This document shows positions 28,307-38,691 of a stretch of 64,000 bases of DNA, one piece after another. The notes under the pieces are model-generated. The model made no database searches. It saw only the letters and a list, made by a program, of their open reading frames with translations, and was not told the origin of the DNA. Within the stretch, counting starts at the first letter, position 1. Every line of letters starts with the position of its first letter. The DNA comes from Erwinia endophytica. GTDB lineage: Bacteria; Pseudomonadota; Gammaproteobacteria; Enterobacterales; Enterobacteriaceae. Made by a program: the position numbers and the translations under genes. Location of the stretch: NCBI RefSeq assembly GCF_009295515.1, contig NZ_RQVV01000024.1, positions 62,001 through 126,000 of the forward strand, read 5' to 3'.

Positions 28307-28450
28307 GATAAACCTCTCCGCTCATATCCTTTTATTGACCTCGTCGCGACAGGTTAATTCACTTCGGTTACTTACTGGAATAAGTATTTGAAGAGGCGTT
28401 AACGTGCTGCTTTTTGAGCTGTCAACAATTCTGGATATTTTGTTTGGTGT

Positions 28451-28485
28451 CGGAAAACAACACCGCCAGTAAAAACTGGCGGTGT
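28451..28485 (-). terminator. attenuator-like hairpin between ackA and pta
   Basis: ACACCGCCAGT/ACTGGCGGTGT forms a perfect 11-bp stem with a four-base loop, ten bases after ackA on the minus strand, followed by TTGTTTT. It should stop part of the ackA transcripts before pta. Confidence 0.75.
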
Positions 28486-28494
28486 GAGTATCTC

Positions 28495-29697
28495 TTAAGC
28501 CGTCAGGCGGCTGGCATCCTGGGCAATCACCAATTCTTCATTGGTTGGGATGACCAGGGTTGGTCGGGTGCCTTCTTTATTAATGAAGCCCGCTTTGCCG
28601 AAGCGAGCGTCCAGGTTGCGTTGGTGATCCACTTCAAAGCCCAGCAGCGCCAGTTTATTCAGTGTGAGCTCACGAACCATAGTGGCATTCTCACCGATGC
28701 CGCCAGTGAAGACAACCGCGTCCAGACGACCCTCCATCAGCGCCGAGTAAGAACCGATGTATTTCGCCAGGCGGTGGCAATACACGCTCATTGCCCGTTT
28801 CGCGTCTTCTTTAGTGGTGTAGTTCTCTTCCACATAGCGACAATCGCTGGTCACGCCAGTCAGACCCAACAGGCCAGACTCTTTGGTCAACATTTTATTG
28901 ATGGCGTCAACACTCATCCCCAGCGTGTCGTGCAGGAAGAAGACAATGGCTGGATCGATATCACCGGAACGCGTCCCCATGACCAGGCCTTCCAACGGGG
29001 TTAGCCCCATTGAGGTATCCACGCACTCACCGTTACGGATTGCCGAGACAGAACCGCCATTACCCAAATGGCAGGTGATAATGTTCACCTGCTCCAGTGG
29101 CTTGTTCAGCATTTTGGCTGCTTCATGAGTAACATAGTAGTGGCTGGTGCCGTGTGCGCCATAGCGACGAACGCCATGCTCTTTATACAACGCGTACGGC
29201 AGGGCATAAAGGTAGGATTCTTCCGGCATAGTCTGATGGAATGCGGTATCGAAAACGGCGACATTCTTATCAGAAAGGTGCGGAAAATTTTTCATCGCTT
29301 CACTGATACCGATCAGGTGCGCCGGATTATGCAGTGGCGCGAAGGACGACGCATCTTTGATGCCCTGAAGAACATGCTGGTCGATGATCACTGACTTCGT
29401 CAGCTTCTCACCACCATGAACAATACGGTGACCTATCGCAGTGATTTGTGCAGACAGTTCAGGTTTTTGTGCCAGGATAGACTTAACAATGAAATTAAGT
29501 GCTTCGCTATGGGCTGCGCCAGCGCCCAGTTCCGCTTCCTGCTTAGCGCCTTCCATTTTCCATTTGATCCGGGCTTCTGGCAGATGGAAACATTCGGCTA
29601 AACCGGAGAGGAATTCATCACCGGTTGCCGGATCGATAATGGCAAACTTGAGTGAGGAACTACCGCAGTTCAGAACCAAAACTAACTTACTCGACAT
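28495..29697 (-). CDS. ackA: acetate kinase
   Basis: AckA reversibly transfers phosphate between acetyl phosphate and ADP, yielding acetate and ATP. The 400 residues match the E. coli length. The ASKHA-fold phosphate-binding motif [14 protein letters not shown] lies at the N-terminus; [11 protein letters not shown] and [12 protein letters not shown] carry catalytic Asp and His residues; TGGIGENA lies near residue 330. It is the upstream gene of the ackA-pta pair and is divergent from yfbV. Confidence 0.98.
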   Translation of the reverse strand: MSSKLVLVLNCGSSSLKFAIIDPATGDEFLSGLAECFHLPEARIKWKMEGAKQEAELGAGAAHSEALNFIVKSILAQKPELSAQITAIGHRIVHGGEKLTKSVIIDQHVLQGIKDASSFAPLHNPAHLIGISEAMKNFPHLSDKNVAVFDTAFHQTMPEESYLYALPYALYKEHGVRRYGAHGTSHYYVTHEAAKMLNKPLEQVNIITCHLGNGGSVSAIRNGECVDTSMGLTPLEGLVMGTRSGDIDPAIVFFLHDTLGMSVDAINKMLTKESGLLGLTGVTSDCRYVEENYTTKEDAKRAMSVYCHRLAKYIGSYSALMEGRLDAVVFTGGIGENATMVRELTLNKLALLGFEVDHQRNLDARFGKAGFINKEGTRPTLVIPTNEELVIAQDASRLTA

Positions 29698-30032
29698 GGA
29701 AGGTCCCTATTGGTTAGATGTGGTGAAAAAAAACTCAGTCAGCTTATCAGCGTAGCGCATGAAAGCTGGTACATTAATGATGAATGTTATGCTGTCGGTA
29801 AATTTTGTCCGAAAGCAAAAAAATTGCATAAAAATGCCGAGATTTTTTGAATTTTGCCTCGCTCCCTGCGCGGGCTTCAGCAAACTGGCCGCACAAATGG
29901 TAACAGCCAGTAAATCAGCGGGGACAGGATAACCAGAGTGTCCTTTAAAGACAAAATATTTTGAAAGATGTAAGATAAAGTTGTTGTGTTGTGTTTTTTG
30001 TTTAACTTCTATCTCAAAAATTGAGGTCAGAC
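29698..30032. other. ackA-yfbV divergent intergenic region
   Basis: About 335 bases with no gene, AT-rich in two blocks (29730-29850 and 29940-30020) that should carry the ackA promoters on the minus strand and the yfbV promoter on the plus strand. I could not assign individual elements with confidence. Confidence 0.5.
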
Positions 30033-30485
30033 ATGGCTAATGAATCCGGCTCAGTCGGTTGGTTTAAACTGTTCCAGCATGGACAGCATTATATGAAGAC
30101 ATGGCCTGTCGATAAGCGCCTCGCTCCAATGTTTCCAGAGAATCGAGTGACGAAAGCTACCCGTTTTGCTGTCCGTTTTATGCCGCCGCTGGCGGTGTTC
30201 ACTATGGCCTGGCAGGTTGCGTTGGGTGGACAGCTTGGTCCATCTGTCGCTACCGCAGTGTTTGCCTGTAGCTTGCCGATGCAAGGGCTTTGGTGGTTAG
30301 GTAAGCGATCGATAACGCCATTGCCACCAGGATTGTTGAACTGGTTCCATGATGTGCGGGAAAAACTGTTGGCTGCAGGCCAGGCGCTGGCGCCGGTAGA
30401 AGGTAAACCGACCTACCAGTCACTGGCTGATGTTCTGAAACGGGCATTCAAACAGTTGGATAAAACCTTTCTCGACGATCTGTAA
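30033..30485 (+). CDS. yfbV: UPF0208 membrane protein YfbV
   Basis: A 150-residue inner membrane protein with two helices (about residues 45-65 and 68-90) between hydrophilic ends. E. coli YfbV (151 residues) has been linked to insulation of the Ter macrodomain, but its molecular action is unclear. The conserved end [16 protein letters not shown] is intact. The ATG at 30033 follows a GAGG by six bases; an earlier in-frame start was rejected on this ground. Confidence 0.93.
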   Translation: MANESGSVGWFKLFQHGQHYMKTWPVDKRLAPMFPENRVTKATRFAVRFMPPLAVFTMAWQVALGGQLGPSVATAVFACSLPMQGLWWLGKRSITPLPPGLLNWFHDVREKLLAAGQALAPVEGKPTYQSLADVLKRAFKQLDKTFLDDL

Positions 30486-30633
30486 TGTCGCGGGGTTTTC
30501 TCCGCTGTTCAGGCGAAAACCCGGTTTACATCAAAAAAGCGTTGGTTTGTTATGCCGTGTTAATGCGGGTTATGCGATCCTTACGTCATCCCCTTCAACG
30601 TTATATCTTGTCCCTGCGACACAGGAGTGAATG

Positions 30634-31128
30634 ATGGAAATGACCCATGCCCAACGGCTGATCCTCTCCAACCAGTATAAAATGATGAGCATGCTTGATC
30701 CGGATAACGCCGAGCGTTATCGCCGTCAGCAAACGATTATTGAACGTGGCTATGGTTTGCAAATGCGTGAACTCGATCATGAGTTTGGCCAACTAACCGA
30801 GGATGTCTGCCGCACCATTATCGATATAATGGAAATGCACCATGCGCTGCACGTGTCCTGGACCAATTTGAAAGAAGCTTCCGCGATTGAAGAGCGGCGC
30901 CTGGCCTTCCTTGGGTTTGATGCGGCGACGGAAGCTCGCTACCTCGGCTACGTACGCTTTATGGTTAATGTGGAAGGGCGTTACACTCATTTTGATTCTG
31001 GCTCCCACGGTTTTAATGCGCAGACGCCAATGTGGGAAAAGTATCAACGCATGCTGACAGTATGGCACACCTGCCCAAGGCAGTACCATTTGAGCGCGAA
31101 TGAAATCGCGCAGATTATCAATGCCTGA
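30634..31128 (+). CDS. yfbU: UPF0304 protein YfbU
   Basis: A 164-residue soluble protein, nearly identical in length to E. coli YfbU, an essential-family member of unknown function with a mostly helical fold. Conserved stretches include [15 protein letters not shown] near the N-terminus and [19 protein letters not shown] near residue 95. Of two adjacent ATG codons, the second (30634) has the better distance from GGAG. It is followed 18 bases later by hxpA. Confidence 0.94.
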   Translation: MEMTHAQRLILSNQYKMMSMLDPDNAERYRRQQTIIERGYGLQMRELDHEFGQLTEDVCRTIIDIMEMHHALHVSWTNLKEASAIEERRLAFLGFDAATEARYLGYVRFMVNVEGRYTHFDSGSHGFNAQTPMWEKYQRMLTVWHTCPRQYHLSANEIAQIINA

Positions 31129-31146
31129 GTGAGAAGGAAAAACGCA

Positions 31147-31806
31147 GTGAAGTGTAAAGGTTTTCTGTTTGATTTAGACGGTACGCTGGTGGACTCACTT
31201 CCGGCAGTCGAGCGAGCCTGGGCAAACTGGGCCCGGCGGCATGGTATTGCCGCCGATGAAGTGTTGAACTTCATTCATGGCAAGCAGGCTATCACCTCAC
31301 TGCGCCATTTTATGGTTGGGGCTTCGGAAGAGGAAATCCAACAGGCGTTCTCCGCGCTGGAAAAAGCCGAAGCGGAAGACATTGATGGCATTGTTGCACT
31401 GCCAGGCGCGCTACAGTTGCTTTATACCCTAAACGAATTGGATATTCCGTGGGCGATTGTTACCTCTGGCTCTATACCTGTCGCCTCGGCTCGTCGGCGC
31501 GCTGCCGGGTTACCTGAACCGGAGGAATGGGTGACGGCCGAGCGAGTGCAGAATGGCAAACCAGCGCCGGATGCTTACCTGCTTGGTGCTCAATTGCTGG
31601 AACTGGAGCCGGAAGAGTGCGTAGTCGTGGAAGACGCGGCGGCCGGGATCCTCTCTGGGCTGGCGGCGGGCTGTCATGTGATTGCGGTTAACGCGCCGGT
31701 TGGTTCCCCCCGATTGGAAGAGGTGGATATGCTGATCAACTCACTGGAAGAGTTGATTATTCACAAAAGTCCGGACGGCACTATCGCGGTGCACCGGAAA
31801 CACTAA
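31147..31806 (+). CDS. hxpA: HAD-family hexitol/sugar phosphatase HxpA (YfbT)
   Basis: A 219-residue haloacid dehalogenase-type phosphatase. HAD motif I is GFLFDLDGTLVDS (nucleophile and acid/base Asp pair), motif II is AIVTSGS, the motif III Lys is in NGKPAPDAY, and motif IV is VVVEDAAAG. The E. coli enzyme favours sugar and hexitol phosphates. The start is GTG at 31147, eight bases after AAGGA, matching the N-terminus of the E. coli protein. An intrinsic terminator follows. Confidence 0.93.
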   Translation: MKCKGFLFDLDGTLVDSLPAVERAWANWARRHGIAADEVLNFIHGKQAITSLRHFMVGASEEEIQQAFSALEKAEAEDIDGIVALPGALQLLYTLNELDIPWAIVTSGSIPVASARRRAAGLPEPEEWVTAERVQNGKPAPDAYLLGAQLLELEPEECVVVEDAAAGILSGLAAGCHVIAVNAPVGSPRLEEVDMLINSLEELIIHKSPDGTIAVHRKH

Positions 31807-31816
31807 ATGATGATTT

Positions 31817-31843
31817 AACCTCGCATTAGCGGGGTTTATTTTA
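31817..31843 (+). terminator. intrinsic terminator of hxpA
   Basis: AACCTCGC/GCGGGGTT forms an 8-bp stem (one G-T pair) with an ATTA loop and a following T-rich stretch, ten bases after hxpA. Confidence 0.7.
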
Positions 31844-31885
31844 TGGTAATTTTTGCCATGTTCTCCCTTCGCAAAGAGACTGATC

Positions 31886-33718
31886 GTGAATAAAGAGCTG
31901 ATCTGGGTTCTCAGTCTGTTAGTCATCGCTATTCTTCTGTTTATCTGCGGCAAATTACGGATGGATGTGGTGGCGCTACTGGTCATCGTCGCTTTCGTCC
32001 TCAGCGGTACACTGACCTTACAGGAAGCCACGATGGGCTTTAGCGATCCCAATGTTATCCTGATTGCCGCATTGTTCGTGATTGGTGAAGGATTGGTGCG
32101 TACCGGTGTGGCGTTGAGAATGGGCGAATGGCTGATCAAAGTCGCTGGCAGTAGCGAAACTAAAATGCTGGTGCTGCTGATGGCAACCGTGGCCGGGCTG
32201 GGGGCGTTTATGAGTTCAACCGGGGTGGTTGCTATTTTTATCCCGGTAGTGATTGGCGTGGCGGCAAAAATGAACACCTCCCCCGGACGACTGATGATGC
32301 CATTGAGTTTTGCCGGGCTGATCAGCGGGATGATGACCCTGGTGGCAACGCCGCCAAATCTGGTGGTTAACAGTGAGCTGCTGCGCAACGGGATACCGGG
32401 ATTCGGTTTTTTCGATGTCACGCCCATCGGGCTGGTGGCGCTGGTGCTGGGGATTGGTTACATGTTGGTAGCCCGGCTCTGGCTGGTAACGCCGACTCAT
32501 CAGGATGAGGCTAAAAAGCGTGTCAGGAGGACCTTCCGCGATTTAATCCACGATTATAAGCTCAGCGGACGGGCACGAAGGTTAGCGGTGCGCCCCGGTT
32601 CGTCATTGATTGGTCGCCCGTTGGATGATTTGCAACTGCGCCAACGTTACGGCATCAATGTGGTTGGGCTGGAACGCTGGCGTAAATTCCGACGGGTGAT
32701 GGTTCCGGTGACAGGCACCACCGAGTTTTATTCCAATGATGTTCTGCTGATTGATATGTCAGCGGCAGAGATCGATTTACGCGAATTCTGTAGCGAAAAT
32801 CAACTGGAGCCGATGATCCTGCGGGGTGAGTATTTTTCAGATCGCGCGCAGGACGTAGGCATGGCGGAGGTGTTGGTTATCCCGGATTCGGAACTACAGG
32901 GAAAGAACCTGCGGGAAATCGCCTTTCGTACGCGTTTTGGCGTCAGCGTTATCGGGGTACGTCGCCGGGGGGCGGTGCAGGACGGGGCGCTGAATGATCT
33001 GGCGCTGGAACTGGGTGATATTCTGCTGGTGATCGGCGACTGGAAAAAAATCACTCAACTACAGCAGCAAAAGCGTGATCTGATTGTGCTTAATATGCCC
33101 GTTGAAGTGGACGATGTCGCGCCTGCCAGCAGCCAGGCGCCGCATGCAATATTTTGTCTGGCGCTCATGGTGGCGATGATGCTCACCAACGAAATACCCA
33201 ATCCGGTCGCGGCGTTGATTGCCTGCCTGCTGATGGGGAAGTTTCGCTGTATCGATATGGATAGCGCCTATAAAGCTATCCACTGGCCGAGTATTGTTCT
33301 GATTGTCGGCATGATGCCCTTTGCACTGGCGTTGCAGAAAACCGGCGGCGTGAAGTTGATCGTTGACGGGCTGATGGACCTGGCCGGGGGCAGAAGCCCA
33401 TATGTGATGTTGCTCTGTCTGTTTGTGCTGTGTGCCACTATCGGTCTGTTTATTTCGAATACGGCTACGGCAGTACTGATGGCGCCAATCGGCGTAGCTG
33501 CCGCGCAGCAAATGGGCGTCTCTCCCTATCCTTTCACGTTGATCATTGCCGTGGCGGCTTCAGCGGCCTTTATGACGCCAGTTTCATCACCGGTAAACAC
33601 GCTGATACTGGGCCCCGGGGGATATCGCTTCAGCGATTTTGTGAAGGTTGGCGTACCGTTTACTCTGTTGATCATGGTGGTCAGTGTGTTGCTGGTACCG
33701 GTACTGTTTCCGTTTTAA
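31886..33718 (+). CDS. yfbS: SLC13/DASS-type transporter YfbS with TrkA-C domains
   Basis: A 610-residue membrane protein, equal in length to E. coli YfbS. Two blocks of helices flank a soluble central region (about residues 205-395) that holds two TrkA-C (RCK_C) ligand-binding domains. The substrate-binding hairpin motifs of the ion transporter superfamily are visible: [13 protein letters not shown] with [14 protein letters not shown] in the first half and [12 protein letters not shown] with [14 protein letters not shown] in the second. The transported anion is unknown. The GTG at 31886 matches the E. coli N-terminus; a longer ATG start would add 11 unlikely residues. Confidence 0.92.
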   Translation: MNKELIWVLSLLVIAILLFICGKLRMDVVALLVIVAFVLSGTLTLQEATMGFSDPNVILIAALFVIGEGLVRTGVALRMGEWLIKVAGSSETKMLVLLMATVAGLGAFMSSTGVVAIFIPVVIGVAAKMNTSPGRLMMPLSFAGLISGMMTLVATPPNLVVNSELLRNGIPGFGFFDVTPIGLVALVLGIGYMLVARLWLVTPTHQDEAKKRVRRTFRDLIHDYKLSGRARRLAVRPGSSLIGRPLDDLQLRQRYGINVVGLERWRKFRRVMVPVTGTTEFYSNDVLLIDMSAAEIDLREFCSENQLEPMILRGEYFSDRAQDVGMAEVLVIPDSELQGKNLREIAFRTRFGVSVIGVRRRGAVQDGALNDLALELGDILLVIGDWKKITQLQQQKRDLIVLNMPVEVDDVAPASSQAPHAIFCLALMVAMMLTNEIPNPVAALIACLLMGKFRCIDMDSAYKAIHWPSIVLIVGMMPFALALQKTGGVKLIVDGLMDLAGGRSPYVMLLCLFVLCATIGLFISNTATAVLMAPIGVAAAQQMGVSPYPFTLIIAVAASAAFMTPVSSPVNTLILGPGGYRFSDFVKVGVPFTLLIMVVSVLLVPVLFPF

Positions 33719-33722
33719 CCGC

Positions 33723-34319
33723 TTAAAGTGATTCCTGGCTTATCTCGTCCAGAGAAAGATTAAAGCTGGGAACAAACACCTCGACGAAATAGTCCATCTC
33801 TGGGCTGTGGCGTTCTGTCAGCGTTTTTTCCAGTCTCGCTTTGGCCAACTGAAACTCGTGGTTGCCAGCGGCGAGCTCTTCCAGACATTTCAGGTAGGCG
33901 CACAGCGCGTCGGCTTGTTTGACAATAGCCGTCTCGTCTTCACTGCGCTGATGTTCATCCAGCAATGGGCGATAAGCGTCACGCAGTTCTTCTGGCAACA
34001 TCTCAATCAGTTTCAACTGGGCGATTTTCTCAATTTTCTTGTATTCATGTGCGATCTGCGCGTTGTAGTACTTCACCGGCGTAGGGAGATCGCCGGTCAA
34101 TACTTCACTGGCATCATGATACATCGCCATCAGTGCGATGCGCTCGGCATTGAGATTGCCGTTAAACTTGTGGTTTTTTATCACGGCGAGGGCATGAGCC
34201 ACCATCGCGACCTGCAGACTGTGTTCGGAGACGTTCTCCGTGCGCACGTTGCGCATCAGCGGCCAGCGGTTGATCAATTTCAGACGGGAGAGATGGGCAA
34301 AAAAATGACTTTGACTCAT
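33723..34319 (-). CDS. yfbR: 5'-deoxynucleotidase YfbR
   Basis: A 198-residue HD-domain phosphohydrolase that removes phosphate from deoxyribonucleoside 5'-monophosphates. The metal ligands are visible: His33 in VSEHSLQVA, and His68-Asp69 in [14 protein letters not shown], with a later Asp in [12 protein letters not shown]. The length matches E. coli YfbR. It converges on yfbS with only four bases between stops, and alaA lies upstream on the same strand. Confidence 0.95.
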   Translation of the reverse strand: MSQSHFFAHLSRLKLINRWPLMRNVRTENVSEHSLQVAMVAHALAVIKNHKFNGNLNAERIALMAMYHDASEVLTGDLPTPVKYYNAQIAHEYKKIEKIAQLKLIEMLPEELRDAYRPLLDEHQRSEDETAIVKQADALCAYLKCLEELAAGNHEFQLAKARLEKTLTERHSPEMDYFVEVFVPSFNLSLDEISQESL

Positions 34320-34442
34320 GGGGGGCTGTTTTCCTGTGTCTGGGGAACAGAGCCGAAAATCCGGCCCCGAAACCCCAGTATAACCTGATCACCCGGCAAG
34401 AAGCAGTGCTATCGGTAGACATCCTGTCGGGGAGCAGGGGAA

Positions 34443-35657
34443 TTACTGATGATAGTTCTCAAGGAAACGGCCAAATTTACCCACCGCCATTTCCAGGTCA
34501 TTCACATGCGGCAGTGTAACGATGCGCACATGGTCAGGCCACGGCCAGTTAAAGGCGCTGCCCTGAACCAGCAATACTTTTTCCTGCAGCAGGAAATCCA
34601 GTACCATTTTCTGATCGTCATGCAGGTTAAACTTGTTCGCATCGATCTTCGGGAACATATACAGAGCGCCATCCGGTTTCACGCAACTGACGCCAGGAAT
34701 ATCGTTGATCAGTTCCCACGCACGTTGGCGCTGTTCGTACAGTCTGCCTCCCGGCATGATAAATTCGCTGATGCTCTGATAGCCGCCCAGCGCGGTTTGA
34801 ATGGCATGCTGTGCCGGGACATTGGCGCACAGGCGCATTGACGCCAGCATTTCCAACCCTTCAATATAACCCCTGGCATGCTTTTTCGGGCCATTAAGCA
34901 CCATCCAGCCCTGGCGAAAGCCAGCCACACGATAGGTTTTAGACAGACCATTGAAGGTGATAGTCAGCAGATCCGGTGCCAGTGCGGCGATGGAATGGTG
35001 CTGTGCTGCGTCATAGAGGATCTTGTCGTAAATTTCATCAGCGAAAATGATCAAATTATGCTGACGGGCCAGTTCAACGACTTCTTGCAAGAGCGCTTTA
35101 CTGTAGACTGCACCCGTTGGGTTGTTCGGGTTGATTATCACAATACCGCGAGTACGCGGGGTGATTTTACTCCGAATATCATCAAGATCGGGGAACCAGC
35201 CAGCTGACTCATCGCAGAGATAGTGCACGGCTTTACCGCTGGAAAGTGAGACCGCCGCAGTCCACAAGGGATAATCCGGGGCCGGAACCAGCATCTCGTC
35301 GCCGCTGTTTAATAGTGCCTGCATCGACTGAACGATCAGTTCGGACACGCCGTTGCCAATATAGACATCTTCCACGGTCATGTCGTGCATGTCGCGTGCC
35401 TGATAATGTTGCACAATGGCCTTACGGGCAGAGTAGAGCCCTTTAGAATCGCAATAGCCCTGCGCACTAGGCAGGTTGCGGATCACATCAACGAGGATTT
35501 CGTCAGGCGCTTCAAAACCAAATGGGGCAGGGTTGCCAATATTGAGCTTGAGGACTTTATTACCTTCTTCTTCCAGTCGCTTTGCTTCTTTTAACACCGG
35601 GCCACGGATGTCATAGCAAACGTTGTCCAGTTTGCTGGATTTATCAATTGGGATCAT
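34443..35657 (-). CDS. alaA: glutamate-pyruvate aminotransferase AlaA
   Basis: AlaA makes L-alanine from pyruvate and glutamate. The 404 residues form a class I PLP aminotransferase; the Schiff-base Lys lies in FNGLSKTYRVAGFRQGW near residue 240, NPNNPTGAVYSK and FADEIYDKILYD supply other cofactor contacts. It corresponds to E. coli YfbQ in length and position. In E. coli the gene is repressed through Lrp; an inverted repeat in its leader here is listed separately. Confidence 0.96.
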   Translation of the reverse strand: MIPIDKSSKLDNVCYDIRGPVLKEAKRLEEEGNKVLKLNIGNPAPFGFEAPDEILVDVIRNLPSAQGYCDSKGLYSARKAIVQHYQARDMHDMTVEDVYIGNGVSELIVQSMQALLNSGDEMLVPAPDYPLWTAAVSLSSGKAVHYLCDESAGWFPDLDDIRSKITPRTRGIVIINPNNPTGAVYSKALLQEVVELARQHNLIIFADEIYDKILYDAAQHHSIAALAPDLLTITFNGLSKTYRVAGFRQGWMVLNGPKKHARGYIEGLEMLASMRLCANVPAQHAIQTALGGYQSISEFIMPGGRLYEQRQRAWELINDIPGVSCVKPDGALYMFPKIDANKFNLHDDQKMVLDFLLQEKVLLVQGSAFNWPWPDHVRIVTLPHVNDLEMAVGKFGRFLENYHQ

Positions 35658-35722
35658 TTCTTATGCCTTTGACGGAACTGCATTCCTGCCGTGGAAAAAT
35701 GAATCCGCACAATGTACTCCTC

Positions 35723-35759
35723 TCTAAAGCGCTTTTGAAGTGGGATCATGCGCTTTAGA
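35723..35759. repeat. inverted repeat upstream of alaA
   Basis: TCTAAAGCGC (35723-35732) and GCGCTTTAGA (35750-35759) are perfect 10-base inverted repeats around a 17-base spacer; AAAGCGCTTT inside the first arm is itself a palindrome. They lie 66-102 bases before alaA and could be a regulator site or leader hairpin. Confidence 0.6.
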
Positions 35760-36142
35760 AACATCCATTTGGCGTAGGCGGTGTTTTTATCGCTATTGGG
35801 TAAAATCTGGTGGATTTATGGGGGTGGTAGGATTGTCAAATTGTTCTTAATAAATTGATTGGAAAGTGAACTTGATGACAATCTGTTCTCCTGAGCGAAG
35901 GTGACACCAATGTTTGCGTCATTTCGTTGTCCGGATGGGTAACATGGCATTGAATGATAAATTTTTGTTCCAGCTGACCAAGCTAACAGCATTTGACCAA
36001 TAAAATCTGACTTTATTGATAAGAATAATCTCATTTGGGCTTAAAAAGTAACCGACAGTATGTCAGGATAATGCCCATGGGAGTTTTACGCGGAGCGTTT
36101 CTGTATTCACAGACAAGATGTTCTCCCGTTTTTGGTCTTAAA

Positions 36143-36171
36143 TGTTAAGATTAATTTATTATTGTTATACT
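36143..36171 (+). promoter_or_regulatory. candidate lrhA promoter
   Basis: TATACT (36166-36171) is a good -10 element; TGTTAA (36143-36148) is a weak -35 at 17 bases. The implied leader of about 357 bases is close to the long leader known for E. coli lrhA (roughly 370 bases). Confidence 0.45.
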
Positions 36172-36534
36172 GTGATTACAGTGTTCCGATTGTTCAATTT
36201 CTTATGGTTGTTTTACACTGACAGTACTGTGGGCCAGGTTTGCCTGTCAGACTGCGGAGTTAATTGACCATTTCAGCGCTGCTTTCCGCAATTTATGGGT
36301 TAGTGTTGCGTGCATTAGTGATGTATCAGATGTAAGAACCTGTTGGCGGCTCGATCTGCAATGCCTGTCGCAGATAATTATGGCCGCTGAGGTTGCAACA
36401 TCTGCGGAAGAACGAGATATAGCGGAGACTTAACATCGCTCATATCACGCCATTGTTATCGCCATATCTCTTTGATACGGCTGGTAATGACACCAGGGTA
36501 GTTGTTATTAAAAATCTTATAAAGTGAAGAAAAC

Positions 36535-37461
36535 ATGACTAGTGCAAATCGTCCAATTCTCAATCTTGACCTCGATCTGCTGAGAACCTTCGTCGCTGTT
36601 GCCGATCTGAACACCTTCGCGGCGGCAGCGGCGGCAGTCTGCCGTACGCAGTCTGCCGTCAGTCAGCAGATGCAGCGGTTGGAACAATTAGTAGGTAAAG
36701 AGTTGTTCGCCCGTCATGGTCGCAACAAACTGTTGACCGAACATGGCATTCAACTGTTGGGATACGCAAGAAAGATCCTGCGTTTTAACGACGAGGCCTG
36801 TACCTCCCTGATGTACAGCAATATTCAGGGGGTGTTAACCATTGGTGCATCTGATGATACGTCAGATACTATTTTACCGTTCCTGCTAAACCGGGTGACC
36901 TCGGTCTATCCTAAATTGGCCATTGATGTGCGGGTGAAGCGTAATCCGTTCATGATGGAAATGTTAAATCAGGGTGAGGTTGACCTGGTGGTGACCACCT
37001 CCAGCCCGATGAATTTTACCTGGCAAGTATTACGGACGTCGCCAACGCTCTGGTACTGTGCGGCCGACTACATCTTCCAGCGCGGAGAAGCAATCCCACT
37101 GGTGCTGTTGGATGAGCCAAGTCCGTATCGTGATATGGCCATTGATCATCTCAACGAGGCAGGTATCCCGTGGCGCATTTCTTATGTCGCTTCAACGCTG
37201 GCTGCGGTACGCGCCGCTGTGAAGGCGGGGCTGGGGGTCACGGCCCGCCCGGTAGAGATGATGAGTCCTGAGTTACGTGTTATGGGGGCGGCTGAAGGCT
37301 TACCCGTTCTCCCGGATACGGAGTATTTACTTTGTCGTAATCCGGAAAGCGACAATGAACTGGCACAGGCCATCTTCAATGCCATGGAAGCGAGCAGTGA
37401 TCCCTATAACCTGACCGCGACGGGACGCGACAGCGCTTCTTTCTCGGATGACGATGAATAA
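36535..37461 (+). CDS. lrhA: LysR-family regulator LrhA (PecT/HexA)
   Basis: A 308-residue LysR-type regulator. The winged HTH covers about residues 12-70 ([28 protein letters not shown] is its core) and the effector domain follows from about residue 95. In E. coli LrhA represses flhDC motility and promotes RpoS turnover; the orthologues PecT and HexA repress exoenzymes and motility in soft-rot plant pathogens. Ends in an acidic FSDDDE tail. Stands between alaA and nuo as in E. coli, and is closed by a terminator. Confidence 0.95.
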   Translation: MTSANRPILNLDLDLLRTFVAVADLNTFAAAAAAVCRTQSAVSQQMQRLEQLVGKELFARHGRNKLLTEHGIQLLGYARKILRFNDEACTSLMYSNIQGVLTIGASDDTSDTILPFLLNRVTSVYPKLAIDVRVKRNPFMMEMLNQGEVDLVVTTSSPMNFTWQVLRTSPTLWYCAADYIFQRGEAIPLVLLDEPSPYRDMAIDHLNEAGIPWRISYVASTLAAVRAAVKAGLGVTARPVEMMSPELRVMGAAEGLPVLPDTEYLLCRNPESDNELAQAIFNAMEASSDPYNLTATGRDSASFSDDDE

Positions 37462-37634
37462 AATCTTCGCGATTTGTTGTGGCAATCGGATGATGATTTT
37501 TTAGAGGCGAATACAGCCTGAATAATTCACGCTGCAGTAAGAGGACCGGTGCGCGTTCTGCTGAGCCAGGACGGGTCAGTGAGTAGGGTGGCTCACATCG
37601 CAACGTACCTGCAGCCTGAAGTCGGTCGCATTTT

Positions 37635-37675
37635 AAAAGCCTTCCAGCGTCTAATGACACTGAAAGGCTTTTTTT
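37635..37675 (+). terminator. intrinsic terminator of lrhA
   Basis: A stem with AAAAGCCTT/AAGGCTTTT at its base and further pairs above two mismatches, followed by a T run, lies about 175 bases after lrhA. Confidence 0.75.
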
Positions 37676-37762
37676 ATGGTTTTTTATCCCCAGTACCGGT
37701 GGGGATGTTACGCTTTTTTTCTCCTGTTGATGCCATAATATCACCTCCTCCCACGAATCATT

Positions 37763-37777
37763 TTGATGCGTTATCAA
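37763..37777 (+). promoter_or_regulatory. imperfect FNR-like site
   Basis: TTGAT and ATCAA half-sites lie five bases apart instead of four, 22 bases before the perfect FNR box. May be accidental. Confidence 0.25.
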
Positions 37778-37798
37778 TTCGCCGCCTCAGACCTTGAA

Positions 37799-37812
37799 TT
37801 GATCTTGATCAA
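37799..37812 (+). promoter_or_regulatory. FNR box upstream of nuoA
   Basis: TTGATCTTGATCAA is an exact match to the FNR consensus TTGAT-N4-ATCAA. FNR is known to lower nuo expression under some anaerobic conditions in E. coli. The site is about 430 bases before nuoA, so its effect depends on a distal promoter. Confidence 0.65.
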
Positions 37813-38238
37813 TCTACAGGCCAGGTCAATTTTTTCTCATAAAAGATAAAAGTGTGTTCTGGATCAAAAAAATAACCCTATAAAGGGGCAGGAAAAAGAC
37901 GTAATTCCTGCGAGAATAGAGTCTACTAAATCCACGATACATGTAGGGGAATATCCATTACACTTATATTCACTGGGTGAAACTGACTCGATTTAGCTCA
38001 CTTAGTGCGCATCATATGTTAAATAAATGTATCTAATGTAAACTAATGTCTTGAGTGATTCGCTAAGGTTGCTGAAAGGTTATAGAAATAAGTGAAAAAA
38101 TTATAAAATTGCTGCATAATCAATAAAGACAGCAGCCTTCATGCGGTTTTTTATTTTTCCTTTAAATCGTGTGGTGGGTAACCTGCCGACTATCAGAGCA
38201 GGACGCCAGACACCACGTGTTGAATATAAGCAGAGTGT

Positions 38239-38676
38239 ATGTCAACAACTACCGAAGTCGTCGCTCATCACTGGGCGTTTGCCGTATTTCTCATCGTTGC
38301 GATCGGACTGTGTTGTGCAATGCTGGCCGGGGCATGGTTTTTGGGCGGAAAAGCACGTGGACGCTATACCAATACGCCTTTTGAGTCTGGGGCCGCCCCC
38401 GTCGGGACCGCCAAGCTGCGCATGTCTGCGAAGTTCTATCTGGTTGCAATGTTCTTCGTCATCTTCGACGTTGAAGCCCTCTATTTATACGCATGGTCGA
38501 CCGCCATCCGCGAGAGCGGGTGGGTAGGCTTTGTCGAAGCCACTATTTTCATTTTGGTACTGCTTGCTGGTCTGGTTTATCTGGTGCGTGTCCGCGCTCT
38601 GGATTGGGCCCCGGCGCCCCGGCGTCTCGTGGCCAGGCCAACGACCATTTCGCACGCCAATCGTCATACGCAGTAA
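38239..38676 (+). CDS. nuoA: NADH-quinone oxidoreductase subunit A
   Basis: Membrane subunit of complex I that helps join the membrane and peripheral arms. The 145 residues have three helices and the conserved loop [28 protein letters not shown] between the first and second, which lies near the quinone cavity. [11 protein letters not shown] marks the second helix. First gene of the 13-gene nuo operon; the ribosome site is weak (AGCAGAG). Confidence 0.97.
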   Translation: MSTTTEVVAHHWAFAVFLIVAIGLCCAMLAGAWFLGGKARGRYTNTPFESGAAPVGTAKLRMSAKFYLVAMFFVIFDVEALYLYAWSTAIRESGWVGFVEATIFILVLLAGLVYLVRVRALDWAPAPRRLVARPTTISHANRHTQ

Positions 38677-38691
38677 CAGCGAGGCATAAAG

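Larger units (their letters stand above)
35658..36534. other. alaA-lrhA divergent intergenic region and lrhA leader
   Basis: About 880 bases without a convincing gene. The part next to alaA holds an inverted repeat; the centre (35800-36180) is AT-rich and should hold the promoters; the last 360 bases before lrhA look like a long 5' leader, as known for E. coli lrhA. A 72-codon minus-strand frame at 35816-36034 has no supporting features. Confidence 0.55.
37462..38238. other. lrhA-nuoA intergenic region
   Basis: About 780 bases without a credible gene. In order it holds the lrhA terminator, a second perfect hairpin ATCCCCA/TGGGGAT (37686-37706), FNR-type sites around 37763-37812, and an AT-rich nuo upstream region with several possible -10 elements. 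Short frames here overlap these signals and were rejected. Confidence 0.55.

Noticed and set aside
35816-36034. 72-codon minus-strand frame in the alaA-lrhA gap
   Set aside because: No ribosome site, no family resemblance, AT-rich promoter-like DNA.
37549-37797. 82-codon frame between lrhA and nuoA
   Set aside because: It runs through the lrhA terminator and a second hairpin; the protein looks random.
38141-38527. Frame overlapping nuoA on the plus strand
   Set aside because: Out-of-frame shadow of nuoA with no ribosome site.
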